Of a DNA stretch of 64,000 nucleotides, positions 1-28,026 are shown in pieces; the first letter of the stretch is position 1; every line of letters starts with the position of its first letter. A program made the translations under genes and the position numbers. The DNA is from Amoebidium appalachense (taxonomy: Eukaryota > Ichthyosporea). A model generated the notes under the pieces. The model ran no database searches and was not told where the DNA came from. It worked only from the letters and a program-made list of their open reading frames with translations. Where the stretch lies: the NCBI GenBank assembly GCA_963693365.1, contig CAVNZM010000010.1, positions 8,494,001 through 8,558,000 of the forward strand, in the 5' to 3' direction.

Positions 1-354
1 CCCGACTGGACGGGTGGCATCTATGCCTCCCCCAGCATTCTGGGCAGTCGGCCGGGTGCACTGCTTGCTGCGACATGGGCCACTATGATTCACATCGGAT
101 ACAACGGTCTTAGCCCCCCCCCCCCCCCCCAAAAAAAAAAAAAAAAAAACCCCTTGACCCACCACGTTCAATTGAAGCAGTATCTTAGTTGGGTTCCGTG
201 CGCAAGGTTGATCGGTGCTCGGATAATGGGATGGTCTAGCACCCCTTGTTAGGATGTGCTCTGCATGTTATTCATGCTATTTGTGTATGCTCTGCAATAT
301 CTGCATTATGCTGTTCGTCGTGATTGCCTACTTTGTACTTATAACGCACTCCAA

Positions 355-389
<35 letters not shown>

Positions 390-1537
390 CCCCCTTCTCC
401 TGGCCCGTGAACTGTGGGGTAGGCTACACCAGGCAATTATGCTGAGTAAAAGCATGGGTGTCAGTAAGCGTTGAAGCAGTGAGCGAGCAAGCGCAGGCTG
501 AGGGCACGTGTATTACTTGCATTTTCGTTGCCAGATGTCCTGCATGGACCTTTTCTGTTGGGTGTGTGTGTGCGGTCGGTGTCTGTGTAGTGTAGTGTGT
601 TGTGTTGTTTTCTATTGGGTGTGGGTGTAGCCTGATGTGTTTGACGGAGAGTTCAGCAGCTTTTGTTTTCCTACGTAACTATATGGTTTGTTGTTGTCTT
701 TGTAAAAACATGTGTGGGGAGGATAACATCAAAACTCTTTATCCTACCCACGCCCTGACTGACGGGCGTCTTCCACAGGGTATGTGGAGATGGCCCGTAA
801 GATCCTCACCACGGCACAGTACATCAAGACAGAGTAACCCCCCCCCCCCCCCCCCCCCCCCCCGTCTTTCCCCGGGGAGGCTCCCCCCATTATCTCCCCA
901 ACAATCTGTTATCTCATCTCTTCTCTGTAATTGTTGTGGCACAAGCTTACACAATGCCCACACCACAGCCCACATGCCCATCCACAAGTGTGTTTGTCAT
1001 CGAGTTGATCGAATCAACTCAGTACTCCCAACCGTTGGCAACCCCCTCCCCCCCCTCCCCCCCTCCCCCCCCCCCAAAAAAAAAAACAACAACAACAACA
1101 ACAACACACACACACACACACGAAAAGCAACACCCCGTTTTCCTTCCCCGTCCTCCTTTCTCCGCCCTCCCTCCCCTCCCCCCACCCCCCCACCCACCCA
1201 CCCACCCACCTACTCACACACCCCTCAGACCTCCGCCGCCCCTTCTACCCCCCCCCCCCCTCCCCCCTTGAGTCCCCATATCAACCATGTAAACTTGTTC
1301 TCTCCCCCCACAGGCTTGCCGATGTGCCGGGGCTGCAGATCATGGGGGACCCCAAGGTAACGGTGATAGCTTTGGGCAGCGACACCTTCGACATCTACCG
1401 TCTGAGCGGTGCCCTCAGCAAGCGGGGCTGGAACCTCAACTCCCTGCAGAACCCCCCCAGGCATGAATCCCTACCCCCCCCCCCCCCCCCCCCACCCACC
1501 CACCCCTTCACCCCGGCTCCTCACCCAGACCAAGTTA

Positions 1538-1577
<40 letters not shown>

Positions 1578-1888
1578 ACATAAACACACACACACCCCAA
1601 CCCTCCCACATACATAGGTGCACCGAACACTTAGGATACTCACACAGACTGCACCAAGCAGCTATGCATGCCCTGCTTCACCCTTTCCCCGCTTTGTGGC
1701 TTCTCAGCAACAAGACACCGCCTTAATTTAGCATAGTCCATATGATTCCTTTCCTTCCCCCCCCCCCCCCAACCCCCACCTCCCCAACCGATTTCATAAC
1801 CGCTACCCACTCCCATTTCAATCCCCTCCCCCCCCCCCCCCCCCCCTCCAACCACTTCATAACCACTACCTGCTCCCAGACTAACCCC

Positions 1889-1919
<31 letters not shown>

Positions 1920-2683
1920 ACAGCCTGCACATCTGCCTGACCAACGTGCACACCAAGGAGGGGGTGGCTGAACGATTTTTGAAAGATGTGAAGGAGGAGA
2001 CGGCCGAAATCATGAAAAACCCTGGGGATAAGGCCTCGGGTACGTGATTCCCAAGGAGGAGACAGAACGGTTGTGGGGTGGTCGTTTACTATTGGAGGTG
2101 TAGTGGTGTGCTTGCGGGCATGGGACGCGGGCGCGCGCGCGCGCATGTGTGTATCTGTGTCTGTGTCTATGTCTCACGGTGGTGGAGGTGTTTTTGCTTT
2201 TTTTTTTTTTTTTTTTTTTTGGTGGTGGCAGCAGGTGGGGTAGGGGGACTGGGGCTGGGGCTTGTCATTCAATAGAAATTGGCAAGCAATTTTGACAAGG
2301 CGTGAGAGAAGATGGATGGTAGAAAGTAGGAAGAAGGGGTGCCTCGTGCCACAGGGTGGGAGAGATGGAAGGGGGTGTGTGTGTGTGTGTGTGTGTGTGT
2401 TTTGGGGAGGGGGGGGGGGGGGTACGCTGAGAGAGCTTAAATCATCATTTAGCCCTGGGTGAGGGCCTCTTTTACCTTGTACTTCTTTTCTGACAATTTC
2501 TGATAACACGTGGTTGCAACTGAGACCGAAACGAAGAAGGAACCTAACCAGTTGCACTGTGCTGCAGGCATGGCGGCCATCTACGGCATGGCGGCCACCA
2601 TCCCCGACAAGAGCATTGTCAGTGACATCACAAACCTGTGGCTCGACACCGTCTACAAGGTCCAGCCAGGGGCAGACACATAA
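1..2683 (+). CDS. SGPL1: Sphingosine-1-phosphate lyase, C-terminal exons (5' end outside window)
   Basis: This is a PLP-dependent ER-membrane enzyme that cleaves sphingosine-1-phosphate to hexadecenal and phosphoethanolamine, the exit step of sphingolipid breakdown. Exons read 1-106, 779-833, 1314-1460, 1924-2039 and 2568-2683 (TAA stop), and all phases close. The peptide contains [87 protein letters not shown] and [16 protein letters not shown], which follow the order of the animal enzyme's C-terminal third. The catalytic lysine lies upstream of the window. Exon 3 of this set ends AG|GCATGA, a GC donor needed to keep the frame. The acceptor of the next exon is the end of a CA microsatellite. 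Family recognition is from memory of the conserved blocks, but the match is extensive. Confidence 0.93.
107..778 (+). other. SGPL1 intron with C-tract
   Basis: The intron lies between the exon ending ATCGGATACAACG and the exon starting GGTATGTGGAG. It contains a C/A homopolymer at about 115-149 and a C-tract at about 357-396. Open frames crossing it are poly-proline artefacts. Confidence 0.8.
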
Positions 2684-3460
2684 CATTTGTTCTGTGTACA
2701 CGTGTACTGTAGTTCTCCATATACATAATTATAACAATGATTATGATGTACACAAGACATTCATGCACTCTTGCAGTTTTAGGCTTAATAGTAGGCCTAT
2801 ATGGATATGGACGTGCATAAGATTGACTGAGGCATTCTATGTAGCTGATGTCGATTTTTTCTGTATGTAGGGGCTTGGCATTTGGATGCGCGTATCCTCC
2901 TGTAGCAGGAGTTGAAATATATATTATACGTCTGTAGAGAACAAGTCAGGAAACGTGAATGTGAACTTATCCCAGCAAACTGTGCTGGTGTTAGCTCTAG
3001 CGTGGGGTTCAGACAACTTTTTCGTGCCACCCCCACACGAATCTGAAAGCTCTCTCCCCCCCCCCCCCCCCCCCCCCTCTCCCTCCCCTCTTCTCCGCAT
3101 GCCCCTTATACGGCCTCCAAAGCAACCCCCCCAGCCCCCCACGCTTCCTTGGTCCTCTAGATTTTTGCATGATGATACTTGCATACCCAACTCGTGCACG
3201 CTGCACAACCACACGGATGCCGGTCAACTTGAATTCAAGGCATCTTCTCAGCAATACCGGCATATGCACACACATGGTGTGGCATGGCATGTGTACACCA
3301 TCACGGCACAGAACGAGAAACCGCTCTCAATGGTTATGTTATGATGTTTGTATGGGGCCTGATACACGGTGACAAACCACCAAAAAAAAGGTGAGAATCG
3401 AGCAAGGGCTGAGAGAGGAATTAACATCAGTACACCTCCCCGACCATTGGGCATCCCGAC

Positions 3461-3503
<43 letters not shown>

Positions 3504-3802
3504 TGAAATTAGTGGTTCACCGAGTTTGCAGATCCATGTTGTGAGCTCGAGGTTTCGAGTTCAATGGATCAAAATTTACCATGCCCAATCATCATGCATC
3601 CGTGCTGACTGCTGATGCATAGTACATACCGCCGGTACAGTAGCGAATCCAGCCGTGAGCTGAGCTCAAAGCAGCTACATTTTATTTGGCCAAGGCACAG
3701 TCTGAGTCGATACGAGTCAGGAATAGAGGACTTCGAAAACAACAACAAAAAAAAAACTTTAAGTTTTGTCGCTTGAAACGAGGGGACTACTGCGATGTCA
3801 TT

Positions 3803-3948
3803 GTGACGTCATGGATCTAAATGACCAATTTGGACCAATCACAGCCATTTTCTATCGAGGATTGTCTTTAACGATAGCCATATAAAGGAAAAATAGATAA
3901 AAATGGCTGTGATTGGTCCAAAATGGTCATTTAGATCCATGACGTCAC
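3803..3948. repeat. Near-perfect 49-bp inverted repeat (foldback/MITE-like)
   Basis: Positions 3803-3851 are the reverse complement of 3900-3948 with one mismatch (AATTT against ATTTT). A loop of about 48 bp separates the arms. Each arm begins with the CRE-type palindrome TGACGTCA and contains GACCAATCACAGCC. The transcript or single strand could form a very stable hairpin. The structure is seen directly; calling it a MITE is inference, since no clear target duplication was found. Confidence 0.8.
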
Positions 3949-4284
3949 ACTGGGTGTGTCGTGGGCACGCTGGGCGGTTGCAGTTTTCGTCGTAACTAAG
4001 ACATGAATGATCATTGTATACACCTATTGTGTTTGCCCGCATTAAATTTAGCCGTAGAAAAAGTATAAGAAAATATTATAAAATATCTACTTTCAAATAT
4101 TTCGGATGCTTTTCTGTTTGTAATGAAATCCGAATACTTTGTCCTGGTCTTCTCACTGAAGCTCTCAGTCTAGACTCAGACTCAGAATTCCGGTTCTTGA
4201 AAATTGAAATTTTCAAGTTTGACCCCTCCATCAACTAGAAGTGTTGGGGGGACTATTCTACAGATCGGCCGTCACGATCATGAG

Positions 4285-4375
4285 TGGCAACCAAGGCCTC
4301 CTACAAAAATAGGTGTGCTATTTAGGAGGCCTTGGTGGCAACACAGGTGTGCTATTTAGGAGGCCTTGCAACACA
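4285..4375. repeat. Hairpin plus direct repeat upstream of the CD225 gene
   Basis: AGGTGTGCTATTTAGGAGGC followed by CTTG occurs twice (about 4311 and 4345). A copy of its end, CCAAGGCCTCCTA, stands just upstream in inverted orientation. The array lies 215-300 bp before the CD225 start codon, so it may be promoter-proximal. Confidence 0.6.
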
Positions 4376-4588
4376 GACAACAGACGTCACCCACAGTCCC
4401 ACAAGGGCAAGTCAAGTTCTCGAGTCGACAAATGCTCAGCTGTATGTGTGTTTTCTGATATTGTCCTACTTGCATTCAATAGTACCCACATACAACAAAG
4501 TACGAATTCTACAGCTAATTTTTTTTTAAACCTCCTTCATTTTCTCTAACTCATCCTACACACACTCTTCTTTTTCCCGTTGACCAAA

Positions 4589-5311
4589 ATGTCAGCTCTG
4601 CGCTACAAGTCCCAACCCGCCGGTATATCCGGTGAAATGCCCCCCGCATACCAACGGTTACATACCGAGGAGCAGCCTCTTCTAGTGACCCACACCGTGC
4701 AGATAGACAACCCCACAGAGCTTCCGCGCACCCATCTTTTCAGTTCCGTGCTGTCAAGTCTTCTGTGTTGCTTCCCTCTGGGTCTTATGGCCACCTTCTA
4801 TAGTGTGCGCACGGCAGTGGCAAATAACGAAGGCCGTGTCCGCGCTGCAAGTCGCCACTCTGCGTGTGCACGTACGTGGATGCGGGCAGCCGTGCTCACA
4901 GGCACCGTGCTTTTCCTCGTGTCGATGATAGTCCATGGCCTTATCTTTGGCGTTGTCATGCAAAATGCAAACAACGGCTTCCGTGCTGGGTTCAAGGAAG
5001 GCTTTGCCACTGGGCAGACTAATGCGGAGAATTATTACGACACTCAGGTGAAGGTTGAGCCAAAGCAAAACGTAACCTTCCCTCACCCTGTGCCAGGTGC
5101 TCAGAACTTCTTTGACTTTAGCAAGTCGAACCCCTTGTGGCACTCTGTGAAGAAAGCGTTGAAGACTGGGGACTGGGAGTTGCTTGGCAACGTATTTGGC
5201 ACGGAGGTGGGCAAAGTGGAGGGTTTCCGCTATGTGTTCTGCGCCAAACCTCTTGCGGCTTGCACAGACGACGAGGCACACGTACGCTACCCAGAGCCTG
5301 AAGATAACTAG
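4589..5311 (+). CDS. CD225/dispanin family membrane protein (IFITM-like), intronless
   Basis: This 240-residue protein sits in a single exon with a good start context (CCAAAATGTC). The CD225 domain spans about residues 48-125. Hydrophobic segment 1 (about 51-73, LFSSVLSSLLCCFPLGLMAT) carries the double cysteine typical of the family as palmitoylation sites. A basic loop (VRAASRHSACARTWMR) leads to hydrophobic segment 2 (about 99-124). The N-terminal tail carries PPAY (18-21) overlapping YQRL (21-24), then EEQPLL (27-32). These look like a WW-ligand PPxY, a YxxPhi endocytic signal and an acidic dileucine. The tail after segment 2 is unusually long (about 115 residues) and has no recognised domain. 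Family members act in vesicle fusion and membrane-order control; the exact role here is unknown. An AATAAA stands at 5729-5734. Confidence 0.85.
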   Translation: MSALRYKSQPAGISGEMPPAYQRLHTEEQPLLVTHTVQIDNPTELPRTHLFSSVLSSLLCCFPLGLMATFYSVRTAVANNEGRVRAASRHSACARTWMRAAVLTGTVLFLVSMIVHGLIFGVVMQNANNGFRAGFKEGFATGQTNAENYYDTQVKVEPKQNVTFPHPVPGAQNFFDFSKSNPLWHSVKKALKTGDWELLGNVFGTEVGKVEGFRYVFCAKPLAACTDDEAHVRYPEPEDN

Positions 5312-5728
5312 ACGGTAGGAATCCGTAGGTGCGGGTGAAGTTGGATTGTTGCACGACGGAGTGTGGAGGAAGGCTCTGTACAGGTGGATAAGGAGTGCAC
5401 ACGCCCACTTTGGCTGTTATAGTTAGTGATAATAGGAGTAAGTTGCTGTTAAAATTTAGTTGAATATGGTGGGTTTGTGTTTGTAGTGCTCTGAGCCCCA
5501 CGCCAACCTTTTGGGTGTTATAAGGTCCGAGGCCTTCTCGATTATTTTCGCTGTGCCTGCAAAGTTGCAAACGAACTTTCTGTTACTTTTTCTGTACATT
5601 TTCCTGTAAACTACCGTTATGTTGTCTCCGTAAGTTTTTGATTTCAAGTGCTGTGCTTTTCTAAGTTGCTAAGTACGTCCTATTGGCCTAGTGCCTGTAC
5701 CTGTTTACAACCTCACTGTATGTTTGAT

Positions 5729-5734
5729 AATAAA
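5729..5734 (+). terminator. Polyadenylation signal AATAAA after the CD225 gene
   Basis: A canonical AATAAA lies 418 bp past the CD225 stop codon, in an AT-rich 3' region without poly-C tracts. It is the best candidate for the transcript end. Confidence 0.55.
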
Positions 5735-6316
5735 CTGAATGTTTGCCTCTTCAGATACAGCCTCCAGTAGGGTCGTATGTGTCTACACACCCTTCCTCCC
5801 CATTCACCCCTTCCTGCCACCATCCCCTCCCCACCGTCCCGTGACGTAGTTAACAAGCGTGGCCTGTCCACATGTGCTTGTGTGGATCAGTGGGTTCGTG
5901 TGCTGGGGAGCTTGCAACTGGTGGTATCATATTCATAGGATGCACCCCTTTCCGTCAACACCTCAGATCCCTTCTTCTACTATCCACCCACATCAACACT
6001 CGTTGTTCTCTCACTTGTACAACTCGACCAGCACTGGGCCACCTTCACGTATATACCGGCAAGAGCGTTTCACAAACCATGGCCATTAGGCCCTTGACCG
6101 TATACGTGTGCAGTACCTCATATTGCCGAACACACGCACACGCAACTTAGTCTACACAGGTTAACAGCTGTGGCTATGTATGCTAGTGCTTCTTGTTGAA
6201 CGTGGCTAAGTGGCTGTTGCAAACTTAGCCGGCGCTTGATAGTTGCTAAACGAAGCTGAAGTCAAGGGGAAGGATCATAAATTCGAGACATGTGCCGGGA
6301 AATGATCATAGCATTT

Positions 6317-6409
6317 GTGGTGGTGGTGGTGGTGGTGGTGGTGGTGGTGGTGGTGGTGGTGGTGGTGGTGGTGATGGTGGTGGTGGTGGGGGGGGGGGGG
6401 GGGGGGGGG

Positions 6410-6450
<41 letters not shown>

Positions 6451-6482
6451 GGGGGGGGGAGGGGGGGGAGGGGAGGGGGGGG
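6317..6482. repeat. (GTG)n trinucleotide repeat followed by a long G-tract
   Basis: About 20 GTG units with one GAT interruption run into about 95 bp of G with scattered A. The block has high G-quadruplex potential on the + strand. Confidence 0.9.
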
Positions 6483-7305
6483 ATAGGGATAATCGGATCC
6501 CCGAGCAGGTCAGTTAGAAAGAGACGTGTAGAGAGCTTGTTATTAGATTCACAATTTTCATGGTTTAGGCGAGGAGACTGTGGTTGGGGTTGTGAGCAGT
6601 TTCCTTGGCTAACATCAGGCCACAATGGGCAGGCCGGGGGAAATGAAGCACCGAGTCACCAGACGCCAGACGGTAGCATCAATCTTGAAAGAGCTAGCTT
6701 CAGATCTTGTCAAAGCAGGCACCAAAACACATGGCTCCCAAGGCTTAATGTACATCCATAACAAAATAAATAGACTTGAGCACAAGCACCATGGCAAACA
6801 TTTTGTGTCACGTTGAACAGGCGGCAAAGGCTGGCCTGGTCACAGAAGTTCGCGCAGGATCGGCGCAGGACAAAATGCCTGCCATATATGGTGCTGGTGG
6901 TACGCTCTTCGCCAATCATATTCTTCAGCCAATCAGCACCCACTTGGTCTTGTTGCGCGCCACGACCTCTACGACCAGAATGCAGCCCCAGGAGGCTGAG
7001 GCTCAGCATAGGAACAGAGAGAGGGCCCTACTGTGTGTGTGGGATTGGAACATGTGCACACAACTGCATGTACAGAAAGGAACAAACATAGAAAAAGAGA
7101 GGACAGAGACAAAGTAGAGGTGTTATCATTTACAGGCTGCCTAGCGTGTGCGAAGCAGGGGAGATCCTGGAAAAGCAGCATATTTAGATCCTATTTAAAT
7201 AAATCTTCACAAGATTGCTGTCGAGTATGTGATAAGGAGACAAAAATACTAGCACAACATCATTTGAAAACATTCTATAACGTATAATTTTGGTAATTTA
7301 CATAA

Positions 7306-24020
<16,715 letters not shown>

Positions 24021-24807
24021 GTGGGGGGAGGGTTGATTCCTGCCTGTTTTGGCCTGTATTTCATGCCTGCAGATATGTGCGCGCATGTCGTTTATTCTCT
24101 GATTAGAATTATATGGACGCGAATGATACTGAGTTTCAATATTTACCTATTTTGGTGTTGAGGTCTTGTGTGCGCACACGTGATTGAGTTTGGTGCATTG
24201 GTTTATGTATCTGTCGTTTGCCTTAAGTGATATCCAAGTTTGTTCTGAACCTTTTGAATCGATTGTATGGGTGGGTGAGCGCTACTGCACTCATGTTTTT
24301 AGATGGGCCCCCGTTGAACTCGTACTTTTATCTTTCTCACAATCAATGAGTTATCTCCACCGGCTGATTGCAGACACACGTTGGCTCGATGGTTTACGCG
24401 TGCTAGGAAAATTTAACTCGCTCATGAAGGAATTTCCAATTTTTGTTGGTGAACGTATCAGGTAAAGGTGTCAAATTTGTACGCTTCAAGAGAATGGTAA
24501 TTTTTTGCTGCCAGACTATTTTTTTTGAGGTGGTAGAACCGAAACATGTGTTACATGGGGAATCCAGGCTGGAGTATTGTATTGTAAACTTCAGCGATCA
24601 AATTACTGCCAATCCACAGTGTTTTTTGCACATCGCATATAACAGCTATCTAATTTATCTGCTTTGGGGCCCATGCAGGCAAATGTGCACCTTACGGGCT
24701 TTTAGTGCCGTGGTTGTGGTCGTCTTATAAACATAGTATAACATACTATCGATGTTACTCACGACAGTACAACGAGGCTCTGGCTCATAGCACAACCATC
24801 GATGTGC

Positions 24808-24813
24808 AATAAA
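24808..24813 (+). terminator. Polyadenylation signal AATAAA, probable end of the BCR/ABR-like transcript
   Basis: GTGCAATAAAGTTTAC lies 790 bp after the TAG stop, in repeat-poor AT-rich sequence that fits a 3' UTR. It is followed by TG-rich DNA. Confidence 0.5.
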
Positions 24814-24956
24814 GTTTACAGGTGACATCCGTACGGTCCATGTCTGTGTTGTTACTGTAGATCATAAGAAAGTATCTCATTGTGAGTTATTTTGAGCCCC
24901 GAAAAGGGGGAGGGGGGAATAGTACCGCTAATTGGATTTCGCCCCTTTTGCTAATC

Positions 24957-25003
<47 letters not shown>
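24957..25003. repeat. Pure C-tract, about 45 bp
   Basis: An uninterrupted C homopolymer in the intergenic region, ending in CCCGCCCGCCCGCCC. Comparable C or G tracts of 40-50 bp occur at 17047-17087, 30285-30334, 31384-31427, 40694-40735, 41684-41727, 44263-44315, 47951-47987 and 62146-62198. Confidence 0.95.
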
Positions 25004-25004
<1 letters not shown>

Positions 25005-25106
25005 CCCGCCCGCCCTTTCACTTCCCACTATCCTTCCAAATTCAAGGTAATCAGCGAATATTTTTTTTCCTGTGTGTGTACATATGTGTGTTTGTGTCTC
25101 TGTATA

Positions 25107-25352
<246 letters not shown>

Positions 25353-25543
25353 CGTTCGAATGTGCCAGACTCTGTGCGTGCGTGCGTGCTTGGGTGTTCG
25401 GCATTCTTGAATTTCTAGTTTGTGCACAATGCGTTTGTATTACCGCCCAATCACGGAGACTGTACGTGTGCTCGGAGTGCTTGATGTCTGCTGGATCTGG
25501 TGTTTGTCCAATATTAGCGAGGCCACACAGAGGCCACGCCCTT

Positions 25544-25582
<39 letters not shown>

Positions 25583-25652
25583 CCCCCCGCCCTTCCCCAC
25601 TTCCCCCCCCCCCCCCCCCCCACCACCACCACCATATATTCTTCCCATCCAG

Positions 25653-25942
25653 ATATTTCAAGTTTGGCGGACCTACGTTATCGGTGGAGCCCCACACTGT
25701 CACAGGCTTCGGACAGTTTCACTGAATCACAACTGAACACACGAGTCACGACGCGTCGTGATTCCTTGCGAGGTTTAGCAATACGCAACAGTGACCAAAC
25801 AGCCAATCAAATGCTGCTATGCAAATTGCTGAAGAGCGAAGCAAGCTATCTCAACGGGCACCACAACCACCCCATGATTCTGGGATTCTCCGACTACGAG
25901 CCTGACTTCTCCCTACACGATACATCTGAAACACAATCATAG
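25653..25942 (+). CDS. Unassigned open frame, possible terminal exon
   Basis: After the acceptor-like CTTCCCATCCAG, an open frame of 96 codons runs to TAG. It is not repeat-derived (it contains SSLADLRYRWSPTLSQ and ILGFSDYEPDFSLHDTSE). I recognise no family. Its phase (1) does not match any clear donor in the preceding BCR/ABR-like last exon. It may be an alternative last exon or chance. Confidence 0.18.
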
Positions 25943-26434
25943 TGTCTAGTCACTGCCTCTATCAAAGTTCACAATGCGAGTCAGTTTTCTCCCACGTTAT
26001 CAACAGTAGCGTATATGAAATTAGCAGAGGCCCTACATTCCCGTGCGCTCCGTAGTTGATACAACGCGGTACATCAGGTGACTACGCGCCGCTTTTCGGT
26101 TGGAGGAATACGCAGAAACAAGACATGTACGCTTGCGCATTCTTCACGCGAATAGAGCTGAAATAAATAGTATCCTTATACATATAATTTTCTATTGCGT
26201 GCTTCGTCAAACAGGCGCTTCTTCACAAGGGACATTGCCCACCCTCACGTTTGGTTTTGGTTGCATATGGGGATGTGTAAAAAGCAATCCTGCCTGCCTC
26301 TGATAGAGATCTGGAGCACGGGATGACTATTGGATCAAAATCACCAGCTGGAGTAGCCCAGAAGATGTTGAGGAACGCTAATTGGAGAATCTCAAAGTAT
26401 TTCATACCAGCGCTTGCTCAAACAAAGAATAGAT

Positions 26435-26460
26435 CATGCATCATGAATTCATGATGCATG
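26435..26460. repeat. Perfect 26-bp palindrome
   Basis: CATGCATCATGAA is followed directly by its reverse complement, with an EcoRI-type GAATTC centre. There is no loop. It lies 340 bp upstream of the Spherulin-4 start codon. Confidence 0.85.
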
Positions 26461-26800
26461 CCCCCGTATCATTCGTAGAGTATATATGACTCCCAGACCC
26501 TTCTTTTTGATCGATTCGTATGACCCTTTATCATATTTTCATGACTACAATACGATTTTTTGTTTGGTTTCCTCCTTTGATGCGCCATGCTATTCTTACT
26601 TTAGGTGACGTAGACGGCTGGACGGTTCGTTCAAAAAATCTGTCAACCAATGGTTTGGCCCGTAGTGACTGGTCTTCTGAGACTCTCCTCCGCGTTTATA
26701 AGTCCAGCAACACCACGTAACTCGCCAGAACCAGACGAACCACCCACAAATCCTACTTTTTTTCTTTTTCTTTTTCTTTCTTTTGTTAATCGTAGTTGAA

Positions 26801-27943
26801 ATGGCGACAATGACAGGACGGCTCTTGGCAGCTGCGGCCTTGGTGCATGGAGTGGCTGCAGCAAGTGTGTCCGAGGTGGGCCGGTCACATCGACCTGTAA
26901 GCCGGCGAAGTGCTTCAGGTATCAATACACACTCGACATGTGACATGTAAAGAACACTCAAGCCATATGTACAAGTGTTTGGGGCCTTGCTAACTAGAAG
27001 AAAGGGCCAACCTCACGCACGTGTGGCAGACGTGTCATGAGAGGGATAATAAAGGAACCCCGACCTTTCCTTGAGGCACTTATTTTTTTGCTTCAACTCC
27101 CACAGGTCTTGACTGCATCTACACACACCCCGACCCACCCACAAACAACCCGGCCGTGATGATACCGCTGTACACGGACAGGCCCATCCAGTGGGACGCA
27201 GCAACAGGCGAGTGCCGTGAGCAGTACTATCTGGACGTGGCACGGGGCTGTAGGGCCGTGAAGGCAGTCATCAACCCCATGAATGGGCCCCTGCCTGACG
27301 GCCACAGCAATATTCCGGCCCTGCAGGTGTGCAATACATGTGGTGGTGTTTGGTTGTGGCATGCATGTGCGGGCCACGTGATATTGGATACACGCGGAAG
27401 ACCATATACACCTTTCAAAGTGGCACTGCTTATTATTATCGTTGCAACGGTTAAAAAAAAAATAGACTAATCTGAAAGTTTCGTGCTAAAGTTTGATTTG
27501 TTTGTCAATGTTTCTATTCATCCTATTTTCCTGTCTTGTTTGTGTCTTTGACTTCCACCATTTTTTCATAAATTAATGCCTGGTCCCAATATTGCTGTTA
27601 GCTTTAAAGGCTGTTTTTACTCAGAGGCGGTCTCCACATAAGTTACACGGATTGAGATAGTATGAGAAACACTTTATCATACTTGGTTCTATACGCGGCT
27701 CCTTGCGTATTGGATGGTCCAGGACTTGTGTGGAGACATGCAACAAAGGAGGAAAGTCTGTAACATAGGCTATTACCGTGACATCAACATGTGTTGGTCG
27801 TTAACCATATACACCTGCAGGCCTGTGTGCGTCTGCTCTCCGACCATGGTGTGCGCATGGTTGGCTACGTCAAGACTAAGCAGTCGGCCCTTAACAAGAG
27901 GACCGGTGTGTGGACTCCCTTTGACTTCCAGTATGTCATGGCA

Positions 27944-28026
<83 letters not shown>

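Larger units (their letters stand above)
2684..4588. other. Intergenic region between SGPL1 and the CD225 gene
   Basis: I see no convincing coding exon here. It holds a C-tract (about 3057-3077), a 40-bp G-tract (about 3463-3502), a 49-bp inverted repeat (3803-3948) and a short hairpin with a direct repeat (about 4285-4375). An ATTAAA at about 4041 is a weak polyadenylation candidate. The DNA becomes AT-rich after 3650. Confidence 0.6.
5312..7305. other. CD225 3' UTR and intergenic DNA with a (GTG)n/(G)n block
   Basis: After the likely 3' UTR (to about 5750) there is no supported gene. A (GTG)n run at about 6317-6388 passes into an almost pure G-tract to about 6482. Long Val/Gly and His/Pro open frames here are artefacts of these repeats. 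The last 200 bp before 7306 are AT-rich and probably hold the 5' UTR and promoter of the BCR/ABR-like gene. Confidence 0.6.
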
